Source: an uncultured Oscillospiraceae bacterium
Lineage (GTDB): Bacteria > Bacillota > Clostridia > Oscillospirales > Oscillospiraceae
NCBI GenBank assembly: GCA_910579965.1
Contig: CAJTWF010000045.1
Coordinates: 1 to 16,664, forward strand
DNA: 16,664 nt
Direction: 5' to 3'
Shown here: positions 1-6,863 of the stretch, piece by piece
How the letters are laid out: the number at the start of each line of letters is the position of its first letter
Numbering within the stretch: position 1 is the first letter of the stretch
The notes under the pieces: generated by a model
Databases searched by the model: none
Told to the model about the DNA's origin: nothing
The model's input: the letters and a program-made list of their open reading frames with translations, nothing else
Translations under genes and position numbers: made by a program

Positions 1-1
1 C

Positions 2-610
2 GTCATCAACGACGGCGACGTGTCCGCCCTGGCCGGGGCCATGAGCCTGAACGACAGCAGCGTGCTGGGCATCGCCATGGGCACCAGCGAGGCGGTGGGC
101 TATGTGGACGAGGCCGGGCGCATCACCGGCTGGCTCAACGAGCTGGCCTTCGTGCCCGTGGACGCCCAGCCGGACGCCATGCGGGACGAGTGGAGCGGCG
201 ACATCGGCTGCGGGGTGAAGTACTTCTCCCAGGACGGCGTCATCAAGCTGGCTCCCCGGGCGGGCATTGCGCTGGAGGAGAGCCTGAGCCCGGCGGAGAA
301 GCTGAAGGTGGTGCAGAAGCTGATGGAGGAGGGCAGCGAGGCTGCCGCCAAGGTCTATGAGTCCATCGGCGTATACCTGGGCCACACCTTGGCATACTAT
401 TATGAGCTGTACGGCTGCCGCCATGTGCTGCTGCTGGGCCGGGTCATGAGCGGAAAGGGCGGGGACCTCATCCTGGCTACCGCCCAGAAGGTCCTGGAGG
501 ACGAGTATCCGGAGACCGCCAAGGCCCTCAAGGCGGAGCTGCCCGACGAGAAGTTCCGCCGGGTGGGCCAGTCCATGGCCGCCGCCAGCCTGCCGGAGCT
601 GAAAAAGTAG
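2..610 (+). CDS. ROK-like (ASKHA-fold) sugar kinase family protein, C-terminal part
   Basis: The reading frame is open to the left edge, so the N-terminus lies outside the window; the first visible residues are VINDGDVSALAGA. The stretches NDGDVSALAG, GIAMGTSEAVGYVDEAGRITGWLNELAF and VLLLGRVMSGKGG resemble the glycine-rich nucleotide and sugar-binding loops of the C-terminal half of ROK-family proteins. This family phosphorylates sugars such as glucose, ManNAc or GlcNAc, or acts as a repressor. The classical ROK zinc motif (CxCGxxGC) is not visible in this part, so this may be one of the divergent non-zinc members. It ends 9 bp before the cysteine-rich gene and 0.5 kb before nagA, which would fit amino-sugar metabolism. 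Substrate is inferred only from context. The family call is moderate, and the coding call is strong. Confidence 0.7.
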   Translation, partial: VINDGDVSALAGAMSLNDSSVLGIAMGTSEAVGYVDEAGRITGWLNELAFVPVDAQPDAMRDEWSGDIGCGVKYFSQDGVIKLAPRAGIALEESLSPAEKLKVVQKLMEEGSEAAAKVYESIGVYLGHTLAYYYELYGCRHVLLLGRVMSGKGGDLILATAQKVLEDEYPETAKALKAELPDEKFRRVGQSMAAASLPELKK

Positions 611-619
611 AGGCGGGCC

Positions 620-1096
620 ATGAGCGATACCATCTGCGGCGCGGACTGCGCCGGCTGTCCCTCCAGGGACGGCTGCGGCGGGTGCCGGGAGACCGGCGGC
701 CGCCCCTTTGGACGCGAGTGCCCCCTGGCGGCCTGCTGCGCCGGCCAGGGACGGGACGCCTGCGGACAGTGCGGCGGGACCTGCCGTCTGAAATCACAGC
801 TGGCGGCGGAATTTAACGCCCTGGGCCTCAAGGACATGCCGGAGGTCACGGACCTGAACCCGCTGCCGGGCTCCTTTATCAACCTCCCCTACACGCTCCC
901 CAACGGGCAGGTGGTGAAGCTGCTGGAGGACGGCAAAATCTATCTGGGCAATCAGCTGGAGAGCCTGAGCGGTAGCTCCAGGTGCTACGGTCTGGCCGCC
1001 GACGAGGCCCATCTGCTGGTCTGCGCCTACGGCCAGGGCGGGTCTGACCCGGAGATCATCGCGTATCAAAAGCGGCGGGGCGGGAAAGACCAATAA
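620..1096 (+). CDS. Cysteine-rich DUF3795-like protein
   Basis: This is a 158-residue protein. Residues 1-56 hold about a dozen cysteines in CxxC-type spacings (CGADCAGC, CGGC, CPLAACC, CGQCGGTC), resembling the DUF3795 family, which is thought to bind metal or zinc. The remaining roughly 100 residues are a soluble alpha/beta region without a recognised motif, containing NLPYTLPNGQVVKLLEDGKIYLG. There is no signal peptide or membrane segment, so it is probably cytoplasmic. ATG 620 follows a weak purine-rich site (GAGGCGGG), and the gene lies 9 bp after the ROK-like gene and 27 bp before nagA, so the three are probably co-transcribed. Its function is unknown. Metal binding is an inference from the cysteines. 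Confidence 0.75.
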   Translation: MSDTICGADCAGCPSRDGCGGCRETGGRPFGRECPLAACCAGQGRDACGQCGGTCRLKSQLAAEFNALGLKDMPEVTDLNPLPGSFINLPYTLPNGQVVKLLEDGKIYLGNQLESLSGSSRCYGLAADEAHLLVCAYGQGGSDPEIIAYQKRRGGKDQ

Positions 1097-1123
1097 CGAA
1101 CTTCGAGGAGAGGACTGTTTTTC

Positions 1124-2227
1124 ATGCGAATCAAGAACGGGAAAATACTGATCGGCAAATCCTTTGTGGACGCGGACATCCAGTTTGACCGCACCATCAC
1201 CGCTATCGGCCGTCTGGAGGGCCCGGCGGACATGGAGGGCGGCTACGTGATCCCCGGTCTGGTGGACGTACACACCCACGGGGCCGTGGGGGAGGACTTC
1301 TCCGACGGGAAGCCGGCGGGGCTCCAGCCCCTGGCGGACTACTACGCCGCCCACGGCGTCACCAGCTATCTGGCCACCACCATGACCCTGAGAGAGGAGG
1401 TGCTCACCCCGGCCATGCACGCCATCCGGGACTTCAAGCCCAGGAGCGGAGCCAAGTGCGCCGGCGTCCACCTGGAGGGGCCCTTTCTCAGCTACGCCAA
1501 GCGGGGGGCCCAGGCGGCGGAGAACCTCCACAAGCCGGATCCCGCCCTCTTCCACCGGCTCAACGAGGCCAGCGGCGGCCAGGTGAGGCTGGTGACGGTG
1601 GCCTGCGAGGAGGAGGGGGCTCTGCCCTTCATCCGGGAGATCTCCCGGATCTGCACGGTGTCCCTGGGCCACACCACGGCGGACTACGACACGGCCATGT
1701 CCGGCTTCCTGGCCGGGGCCAGCCATGCCACCCACCTCTACAACGGCATGCCCTCCCTGCTCCACCGCGCGCCCGGCGTCATCGGCGCGGCCTTTGACGC
1801 GGGGGCCAGCGTGGAGCTCATCTGCGACGGGCTCCACATCCACCCCTCCGTCATCCGGGCCACCTACCAGCTCTTCGGGGACAAGCTGAACCTCATCAGC
1901 GACTCCCTGCGCTGCGCCGGTATGCCCGACGGCGACTACGAGCTGGGCGGCCAGCCCATTGTGGTGAAGAACCACAAGGCCACCCTGCTGGACGGCACCC
2001 TGGCCGGGTCCTCCATCTCCCTGCTGGACGCGGTGCGCAACGTGGTCCGCTTTGGCCTTCCTCTGGCCGGCGCGGTCTACGCCGCCTCCACCGCCCCCGC
2101 TCTGGCTGCGGGTCTGGACGCGGGTGTAATCGCCCAGGGCAAGGCGGCGGATCTGCTGGTGCTGGACGAGGATCTGGCCCTGAAGGCCGTATTCGTGGAC
2201 GGGCAGCGATTTGAGAGCCGTCCGTGA
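1124..2227 (+). CDS. nagA: N-acetylglucosamine-6-phosphate deacetylase
   Basis: A cytoplasmic amidohydrolase of 367 residues, close to the usual NagA length of about 380. NagA removes the acetyl group from GlcNAc-6-phosphate to give glucosamine-6-phosphate and acetate, in amino-sugar and peptidoglycan recycling. Family landmarks appear in order: the metal-site HTH (H50, H52), HLEGPF with E118, SLGHTT with H183, HATHLYNGM with H204, CDGLHIHP with H238 and H240, and the catalytic aspartate in SDSLRCAG (D260). The C-terminal strand region ends with GKAADLLVLDEDL, as in other amidohydrolases. AGGAGAGG lies 12 bp before ATG 1124. The upstream ROK-like gene could supply the phosphorylated substrate. 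No deaminase gene (nagB) is visible in the window. All key residues appear intact. Confidence 0.95.
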   Translation: MRIKNGKILIGKSFVDADIQFDRTITAIGRLEGPADMEGGYVIPGLVDVHTHGAVGEDFSDGKPAGLQPLADYYAAHGVTSYLATTMTLREEVLTPAMHAIRDFKPRSGAKCAGVHLEGPFLSYAKRGAQAAENLHKPDPALFHRLNEASGGQVRLVTVACEEEGALPFIREISRICTVSLGHTTADYDTAMSGFLAGASHATHLYNGMPSLLHRAPGVIGAAFDAGASVELICDGLHIHPSVIRATYQLFGDKLNLISDSLRCAGMPDGDYELGGQPIVVKNHKATLLDGTLAGSSISLLDAVRNVVRFGLPLAGAVYAASTAPALAAGLDAGVIAQGKAADLLVLDEDLALKAVFVDGQRFESRP

Positions 2228-2339
2228 GAGACGGCCAACAGAGGTGTCAACTGTCTTTTCTGCCAAAAATTAGGGAGAGGTTTTGTCAACTTTAACGACA
2301 GCTGTGGGCAAACGATACAAAATTTAGGTAATATCAACA

Positions 2340-2369
2340 TTGACAAAAAGTGACCGAAACTGTTAAAAT
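2340..2369 (+). promoter_or_regulatory. Sigma-A-like promoter in the nagA to anti-sigma intergenic region
   Basis: TTGACA (2340-2345) is a perfect -35 box. It is followed after 18 bp by TAAAAT (2364-2369), a 5/6 match to the -10 box. It points right into a stretch that has no plus-strand gene and is closed by a strong terminator about 100 bp later. The obvious product would therefore be a short RNA. The upstream and downstream flanks are related as an imperfect inverted repeat (2310-2328 and 2391-2410). Confidence 0.55.
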
Positions 2370-2375
2370 AGAGCC

Positions 2376-2472
2376 AGTTTAGGAGAGAAACCTAAACAGT
2401 TGTATCGTTTTTCCTCAATCTTCTCCATCAAGAAAACATCCCGCTTTCCAAAAGAAAGCGGGATGTTTTCTG
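2376..2472 (+). ncRNA. Candidate small RNA of about 95 nt
   Basis: The unit starts about 7 nt after the promoter at 2340-2369. It would contain a first hairpin (GTTTAGG 2377-2383, loop AGAGAAA, CCTAAAC 2391-2397), then a C/U-rich single-stranded linker (TTCCTCAATCTTCTCCATC, 2411-2429), and would end in the 17-bp terminator stem at 2432-2470. CTTCTCCAT is complementary to a GGAGAAG-type ribosome site plus start codon, as in Gram-positive sRNAs that block translation through C-rich segments. This is inferred from sequence layout alone. No known RNA family was recognised, and the TSS is predicted. Confidence 0.35.
2432..2470. terminator. Bidirectional intrinsic terminator
   Basis: A perfect 17-bp stem (GAAAACATCCCGCTTTC, 2432-2448, with its complement 2454-2470) encloses a 5-nt loop CAAAA. 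Its GC core is flanked by A/T runs, so each strand ends the stem with GTTTTC. It sits 26 bp beyond the stop codon of the leftward anti-sigma gene and would also stop rightward transcription from nagA or from the promoter at 2340. Confidence 0.85.
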
Positions 2473-2496
2473 TTCCTTTTCGGCGCGGTCCCTCTG

Positions 2497-3285
2497 TCAT
2501 TCCGCCGCCGTCAGCAGATACCGCTCCGCCTCCGGCTGGCCGGCGGTCTCGGTGAAGTCCTCTCCCGCCTCCGCCAGGGCGGCGCGGAGGGAGCCGTACT
2601 CCTCGGCTGTCAGCGCATAGGAGCGTCCGGCGGTCCAGGCAAGGCCCAGCTGCTCCTCCACCCAGGCCCGGGCCAGCGGGCTGGCCGTGGTCAGGGTCCG
2701 GGCCGTCTCCAGGACGCTGTCCGCCGCGTCCCTCTCCAGCGTCGGCGGAGGGGGTGCGGTCAGGGCAGGTTCCGGCGGAGCCAGGGCGGGCGAAGCCTCC
2801 GGACCATCCGCCGCTTTCTCCTTCGGCGCCGCCCTGTCCTCCAGCAGCTGCGCCGCCGGTTCGCCGGCGGACCGGTCCATGGGGCGCTCGCCGCCCTCCG
2901 CCGGCAGGGCCGTGCAGGCTGCCGCCTGGGGCGCGACGGCCGCCTCGGGGGCCCGCCGCAGTCCGCCCCACAGCCCCGCCGCCGCAATGGCGCAGCAGGC
3001 CGCCAGGGCCGCCCATCTTCTCCAGGAGGGGAAGGCTTTCACAGGCGCTGGGCGCTCCTGGGCCTCGGTCCGCACCCGGTCCATGATCCGTCCGGCCAGT
3101 CCCTCCGGCGCGGGCGTCTCCTCCAGGTCCATCAGCGCCTCGTGGATAGCGATCTGATCGTCAAAATAGGTCTGGCACACCGGGCAGGCGGCCATGTGGG
3201 CCTCCAGCTCCGCCCGGTCCGCCTCCGGCAGGCAGCCGTCAATGAAGGCGCTGATGCTCTCCTCGTATTCCCGGCAGGTCCTCAT
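2497..3285 (-). CDS. Membrane anti-sigma factor with zinc-finger (ZAS/RsiW-like) domain
   Basis: This 262-residue protein begins MRTCREYEESISAFIDG and carries the HxxxCxxC zinc motif (H30, C34, C37) that defines ZAS anti-sigma domains. One membrane segment follows at about residues 91-108 (WAALAACCAIAAAGLWGG). The remaining roughly 150 residues would lie outside the membrane and are Ala, Pro and Glu-rich up to about residue 190, with a small folded-looking end. Such proteins hold an ECF sigma factor inactive at the membrane until a signal triggers release, often by proteolysis. Its ATG overlaps the sigma gene stop (ATGA, 3282-3285), so the pair is translationally coupled. The outer domain is not recognised, so the signal is unknown. 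Confidence 0.88.
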   Translation of the reverse strand: MRTCREYEESISAFIDGCLPEADRAELEAHMAACPVCQTYFDDQIAIHEALMDLEETPAPEGLAGRIMDRVRTEAQERPAPVKAFPSWRRWAALAACCAIAAAGLWGGLRRAPEAAVAPQAAACTALPAEGGERPMDRSAGEPAAQLLEDRAAPKEKAADGPEASPALAPPEPALTAPPPPTLERDAADSVLETARTLTTASPLARAWVEEQLGLAWTAGRSYALTAEEYGSLRAALAEAGEDFTETAGQPEAERYLLTAAE

Positions 3286-3890
3286 GGCCGTCCCCCCTTT
3301 CGCTTCTGTTCTGATGGTTTAGACGGCAGATAGCCGGATAAGTTCCCGCTTTTTTGCAGGATTTTACGCAGCGCCCCCCTGGCCCGGGAGATGCGGGACT
3401 TTACCGTCCCCAGATCCAGGTCCAGAGCCTGGGCGATCTCCTCGTAGCTGAGCTGCTGGAGCTCCCGCAGCACCAGCACCTGCCGGTGGCTGTCCCCCAG
3501 CTGGCCCAGGGCCTGATCCACCGCCCGGCGCAGCTCGCCCTGCTCGGCGGCCTCCTGGGGGCCCGGCCCCGCCTCCAGGGCGGTGAGGCCCAGGTCCTCG
3601 TCGTCCAGCCGCAGATCCAGCCGCTGCCGCCTGACCCGCCGCAGCAGGTCAATGGACGCGTTGGCGGTGAGCCGGTAGAGCCAGGTGGAGAACCCCGCCT
3701 CTCCCCGGAAGGAGGGCAGGGCCCGCCACGCGGACAAAAACGCCTCCTGGGCCGCGTCAGCCGCGTCCTCCGGATTGCCGCACATGCGCAGGGCCAGACT
3801 GTATACCTTGTTCTCATGCAGGCCCACCAGCTGGGCGAAGGCCTCCTCGTCGCCCCCCGCCGCGGCCTGGACCAGTTCCTCAACCGTCAT
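3282..3890 (-). CDS. ECF-type RNA polymerase sigma factor (SigW-like)
   Basis: A 202-residue protein with the two-domain layout of ECF sigma factors. Region 2 (about residues 5-90) contains FAQLVGLHENKVYSLALRM, the DAAQEAFLSAW segment that contacts polymerase, and FSTWLYRLTANASIDLLRR for -10 recognition. Region 4 (about 124-182) holds the helix-turn-helix LSYEEIAQALDLDLGTVKSRISRARGAL that reads the -35. Known members redirect transcription to stress or envelope genes. The start at 3890 has AGAGGG about 7 nt upstream and lies 11 bp inside the end of dusB, so translation of both is probably coupled. The downstream anti-sigma gene overlaps by 4 bp. The target regulon cannot be read from the window. 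Confidence 0.92.
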   Translation of the reverse strand: MTVEELVQAAAGGDEEAFAQLVGLHENKVYSLALRMCGNPEDAADAAQEAFLSAWRALPSFRGEAGFSTWLYRLTANASIDLLRRVRRQRLDLRLDDEDLGLTALEAGPGPQEAAEQGELRRAVDQALGQLGDSHRQVLVLRELQQLSYEEIAQALDLDLGTVKSRISRARGALRKILQKSGNLSGYLPSKPSEQKRKGGRP

Positions 3891-4854
3891 GGAGATCCCT
3901 CTTGATGCCCGCCGTCACCCGGTAGACGTCCTCCAGCGTCTCCATGGCCACGATCTGTTCCTTGTAGTAGGAGGCGTGGGGCACCCCCTTGAGGTACCAG
4001 GCGTAGTGCCGCCGGGCGCAGAGCACGGCCGCCTTCTCACAGCCGTAGGCCGCCGCCAGCTCGATCTGCCGCACGGCGGCGTCGCACCGCTCCGGCAGGG
4101 GCGGCCGCTCCGGGACGGGCTCCCCGGCCAGGGCGGCGGCGGCCTGCTGGAAGAGCCAGGGGTTGCCGAAGCAGCCCCGGCCGATCATAGCCATGTCCGC
4201 GCCGGTCTGCCGGAGGATGCGCACCGCGTCCTCCGGGGCGAACACATCCCCGTTGGCGATGACCGGCACGGACACCGCCTCCTTCACCTCCCGGATGGTG
4301 GACCAGTCGGCCCGGCCGCCGTACATCTGCACCCGGGTGCGGCCGTGGACGGTGATGGCGGACACCCCGGCCTGCTCCAGCATCACCGCCAGCTCCACGG
4401 CGTTGACGCTGCCCCTGTCCCAGCCCCGGCGCATTTTCACCGTCACCGGCACAGGGGAGGCCTTCACCACCGCCTCCGCCAGACGGGCGGCCTTCTCCGG
4501 GTCCCGCATGAGGGCCGCGCCGTCCCCGCTCTTTACCACCTTGCCCACCGGGCAGCCCATGTTGATATCCAGCAGGTCCGCCCCGCTGGCCTCAATGGCG
4601 ATCTGAGCCGCCTCGGCCATGCAGGGGATATCGCTGCCGAAGATCTGGGCGGCAAAGGGCCTCTCCCCGGGGAAGGGGCGCAGCAGCTGGCGGCTCTTTT
4701 TATCCTGGTAGCACAGGGCCTTGGCGCTGACCAGCTCCGTGCAGGTCAGTCCCGCTCCCAGTCCGGCGCAGATCTGGCGGAAGGCCGCGTCCGTCACCCC
4801 GGCCATAGGGGCCAGGGCCAGCTGTGAGGGGATGTCAACTTGTCCGATCCGCAT
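3880..4854 (-). CDS. dusB: tRNA-dihydrouridine synthase
   Basis: This FMN-dependent enzyme reduces specific uridines in tRNA to dihydrouridine. Motifs in order are LALAPMAGVTDAAFR near the N-terminus, CTELVSAKAL, AAQIFGSD, the catalytic-cysteine motif DINMGCPVGKVVKSGDGAALM, VTVKMRRGWD, ITVHGRTRVQMYGGRADW, VIANGDV and MAMIGRGCFGNPW. The C-terminal helical tRNA-binding region is present. I chose ATG 4854 (MRIGQVDI, 324 residues) because AAGGAGG lies 6 bp upstream. An in-frame ATG at 4875 would place that ribosome site inside the gene. It lies 55 bp after the surface-protein gene and overlaps the sigma gene by 11 bp. That link of a tRNA-modification gene to a sigma/anti-sigma pair is unusual. 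Confidence 0.93.
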   Translation of the reverse strand: MRIGQVDIPSQLALAPMAGVTDAAFRQICAGLGAGLTCTELVSAKALCYQDKKSRQLLRPFPGERPFAAQIFGSDIPCMAEAAQIAIEASGADLLDINMGCPVGKVVKSGDGAALMRDPEKAARLAEAVVKASPVPVTVKMRRGWDRGSVNAVELAVMLEQAGVSAITVHGRTRVQMYGGRADWSTIREVKEAVSVPVIANGDVFAPEDAVRILRQTGADMAMIGRGCFGNPWLFQQAAAALAGEPVPERPPLPERCDAAVRQIELAAAYGCEKAAVLCARRHYAWYLKGVPHASYYKEQIVAMETLEDVYRVTAGIKRDLHDG

Positions 4855-4909
4855 AGGGGGCCTCCTTGTGGTCAATGAATATCTGTTGCCGCGCCGGGGA
4901 AACGGTCCC

Positions 4910-6712
4910 TCAGCGCACGTGGGCGAAGCAGTACTCCTCCGCTGTGGAGCCGTCCGCCATGGTCACCCGGCAGGTGATGCAGGCGTCCCCGGTCCGGCGG
5001 GCCTGGAAGCGGACCGAGGGATTGCCCGCGCTGGAGGTACGCTCCTCCAGGGTGAGGATGCTGGGATCATCCACGGTCCAGGTCACGGTGCAGTCCTGGT
5101 TGTAGAACCTGCTGGTGGAGAAGACGTAGAGCTCCGTGGAGCCGTAGCCGTCCACAGACATGGTGGTGGACAGGCAGGAGAGGGCGATCTGGTCCGCCGT
5201 GGGGATGATACGCACGGTGAGCCGGATGGTCTCCCCGTTCCGGGAGGCGGTGAGATAGCCCGTGCCCCGCTCCGCCAGGGCGGTGACGCTGGAGCCGTTC
5301 CCGTTCAGCCGCAGCAGATCCGGGGACTCGTTGGACCAGGTCACGCCGCTGGCGGAGCGCATGTTGTGCTCCAGCACCGACAGGCTGTAGGTGCCGCCGG
5401 GGTACAGGGTAATGGTGGGACAGGAGAAGAGGATGCCGCCCTCGCCGGAGGAGGGGAGCTGGGTGTCCGGCTTCTGGGTATCCGGCTTTTGGGTGCTGGG
5501 GGTCTGGGTGGACGGGGTCTGGGTCCCCGTGCCCGGGCTGTCCGGAACAGAGCTGGTGCCCGTAAACATCTGCACCCAGTAGTGGCCGTAGGTGCTGCCG
5601 GCGCTGTGCTGGTAGCCTACGCCGATGTGGGTGAACTTGGCGTTGAGGATGTTGGCCCGGTGGCCCGGGGAGTTCATCCACTGCTCCACCGTGGCGGCGG
5701 CGGTGGCGTTGCCGGCCGCGATGTTCTCGCCCCAGGTGTAGGCCCCCTTCTTGGCTCCGGTCTGGTCCATGGCGGTGAAGCAGGAGGTGCCGTCGGGGCG
5801 GTCATGGGAGAAGAGGGTGACGATCTCAGGGGCCCGGATCTGGGCCGCCTTGGTGAGGCTGTCGTAGGTGCCCAGAGGCGCGAGGCCCTCCTTGGCCCGC
5901 TCCACGTTCACCAGCCGCACCACCTCCGCCGCCAGCTCCTCCGGGGTGCTGGCATCCTGGGCAGGAGGCTGGGTGTCGGGCTTCTGGGTATCGGGCTTCT
6001 GGGTATCGGGCTTCTGGGTGTCGGGCTTCTGGGTGTCTGGCTTCTGGGTGTCCGGCTTCTGGGTGTCCGGGGTCTGGGTGTCGGGGGTCTGTGCGCCGCT
6101 GATGGCGTCGTCCATGCGGCACAGGACTGTGGCCGCCTCGGCCCGGTTCATGGTGGCTGTTCCGTCAAAGCTGCCATTGCGGCCGTTGAGGATGCCCAGG
6201 GCGTATGCGCCGGAGACGGCGTCCCGGTATCCGGCGGGCACGCCGGACCAGTCCCGGATGGCGGCCTGGGCCGCCCGGGCCTCGCTGTCCGAGGCGGAGA
6301 TCCCCTCCCCGGAGAGGGTGTTGACGATCACCTGGGCCATGTCGTAGCGGCTGACGCTGTCCGTCAGGTCACTGAGCCGCTCCATGGAGGTGCCGGTCTG
6401 GAGGCCGTTGGCCTGGGCCACGGACCAGCAGGCGGCATACCAGGGAGAGCCGTCAGGAACCGAGACCTTGTCCAGATCATCGCTGAAGAACGCGTTGGTC
6501 ACCATGGTTAAAAACTGGGCCCGGGTGAGGGTGCCGGCCGGGGCGTACTTGCCGCCGCCCATGCCGTGGACCCAGTCCTCCTCATAGGCCCGCTGGATGT
6601 AGCCGCTGGCCCAGTGGCTGTCCGGCACGTCGGTGAATCCCGCGGCCAGGGCCGGGGCCGTCAGGCACAGCGCCAGAACCAGCGCCATCAGAAAATGCAG
6701 TCTCTGTTTCAT
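4910..6712 (-). CDS. Secreted SLH-CAP (SCP-like) protein with Ig-like C-terminus
   Basis: A 600-residue exported protein. The signal peptide is MKQRLHFLMALVLALCLTAP, with likely cleavage after ALA at about residue 23. Three SLH-type repeats (about 25-200, for example FTDVPDSHWASGYIQRAY) probably anchor it to cell-wall polymer. A TQKPD-repeat linker (about 207-250) leads to a CAP domain (about 252-382) with the expected SHDRPDG, WGENIAAG, SPGHRANIL and HYWVQMFTG motifs. A second TQ/P linker and about 180 residues of beta-rich Ig-like (BIG2-like) sequence complete it. I chose ATG 6712 because AGGGAGGA precedes it by about 5 bp and the signal peptide starts there; ATG 6754 lacks both. CAP proteins of this type are abundant in sporulating Clostridia, but the ligand here is unknown. 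A strong promoter lies upstream. Confidence 0.92.
   Translation of the reverse strand: MKQRLHFLMALVLALCLTAPALAAGFTDVPDSHWASGYIQRAYEEDWVHGMGGGKYAPAGTLTRAQFLTMVTNAFFSDDLDKVSVPDGSPWYAACWSVAQANGLQTGTSMERLSDLTDSVSRYDMAQVIVNTLSGEGISASDSEARAAQAAIRDWSGVPAGYRDAVSGAYALGILNGRNGSFDGTATMNRAEAATVLCRMDDAISGAQTPDTQTPDTQKPDTQKPDTQKPDTQKPDTQKPDTQKPDTQPPAQDASTPEELAAEVVRLVNVERAKEGLAPLGTYDSLTKAAQIRAPEIVTLFSHDRPDGTSCFTAMDQTGAKKGAYTWGENIAAGNATAAATVEQWMNSPGHRANILNAKFTHIGVGYQHSAGSTYGHYWVQMFTGTSSVPDSPGTGTQTPSTQTPSTQKPDTQKPDTQLPSSGEGGILFSCPTITLYPGGTYSLSVLEHNMRSASGVTWSNESPDLLRLNGNGSSVTALAERGTGYLTASRNGETIRLTVRIIPTADQIALSCLSTTMSVDGYGSTELYVFSTSRFYNQDCTVTWTVDDPSILTLEERTSSAGNPSVRFQARRTGDACITCRVTMADGSTAEEYCFAHVR
5459..5518 (-). 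repeat. 15-bp tandem repeats encoding the second TQ/P linker
   Basis: About four degenerate copies of a 15-bp unit (plus strand CTGGGTGTCCGGCTT and variants) encode TQKPD or TPSTQ-type pentapeptides between the CAP domain and the Ig-like region. The unit is the same as in the longer array at 5969-6088. Unit length is a multiple of three, so copy changes would keep the frame. Confidence 0.85.
5969..6088 (-). repeat. 15-bp tandem repeat array (8 units) encoding the TQKPD linker
   Basis: Eight back-to-back 15-bp units start CTGGGT on the plus strand. They differ mainly at two or three positions (GTC/ATC, GGG/CGG/TGG, CTT/GGT). They encode the pentapeptide repeat between the SLH and CAP domains. 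Near-identical neighbouring units suggest recent duplication by slippage or recombination. Confidence 0.92.
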
Positions 6713-6759
6713 TTGATTCCTCCCTTTTTCTATTCTGTGGGCATCTGCTAACATTTTCT

Positions 6760-6788
6760 ATTATGCGCCGGCGGCGTGGGGATGTCAA
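6760..6788 (-). promoter_or_regulatory. Sigma-A promoter of the SLH-CAP gene
   Basis: On the minus strand a perfect -35 box TTGACA (6788-6783) is followed by 17 bp and CATAAT (6765-6760), a 5/6 match. The predicted start is near 6753, giving a leader of about 40 nt to ATG 6712. A 10-bp GC-only inverted repeat (6789-6826) touches the -35 box and could be an operator. Confidence 0.8.
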
Positions 6789-6826
6789 GGGCGGCGGCGA
6801 TTATAAAACGAAAGAAGCCGCCGCCC
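6789..6826. repeat. GC-rich inverted repeat between divergent promoters
   Basis: GGGCGGCGGC (6789-6798) and GCCGCCGCCC (6817-6826) are perfect complements separated by an AT-rich 18-bp centre. The element lies directly next to the -35 box of the leftward SLH-CAP promoter and just before the rightward recombinase promoter. Neither side is followed by a T-run, so it is not a normal terminator. A shared operator or cruciform is possible. Confidence 0.6.
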
Positions 6827-6834
6827 AAAATAAA

Positions 6835-6863
6835 TTGTGATATGGTATATTGCTGCCTAGAAA
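6835..6863 (+). promoter_or_regulatory. Probable promoter of the recombinase gene
   Basis: TTGTGA (6835-6840), 17 bp and TAGAAA (6858-6863) form a plausible sigma-A promoter about 56 bp before the start codon. An overlapping alternative is the extended -10 TGGTATATT (6843-6851). The surrounding DNA is markedly AT-rich. TTGTGATAT here also occurs in the invertible-repeat arms, which might allow the recombinase to bind its own promoter; that is speculative. Confidence 0.5.

Noticed and set aside
794..2266. Long minus-strand open frame opposite nagA
   Set aside because: It is an antisense shadow rich in Gly, Val and His with no domain; nagA is complete on the plus strand.
2363..2428. 21-codon minus-strand frame (MEKIEEKRYN...) beyond the anti-sigma gene
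   Set aside because: It has no convincing ribosome site, lies just past a strong terminator in its own direction, and overlaps the inverted-repeat and sRNA structure.
5969..6088. Regular repeats considered as a CRISPR array
   Set aside because: Units are 15 bp, back to back without spacers, and encode a pentapeptide linker in frame.
4721..6511. Long plus-strand open frame opposite the SLH-CAP gene
   Set aside because: It is a low-complexity shadow. The minus-strand frame has a signal peptide, SLH and CAP motifs, ribosome site and promoter.
6713..6754. ATG 6754 as start of the SLH-CAP protein
   Set aside because: It would put 14 charged residues before the signal peptide, lies at the predicted TSS, and lacks a ribosome site; ATG 6712 has both.
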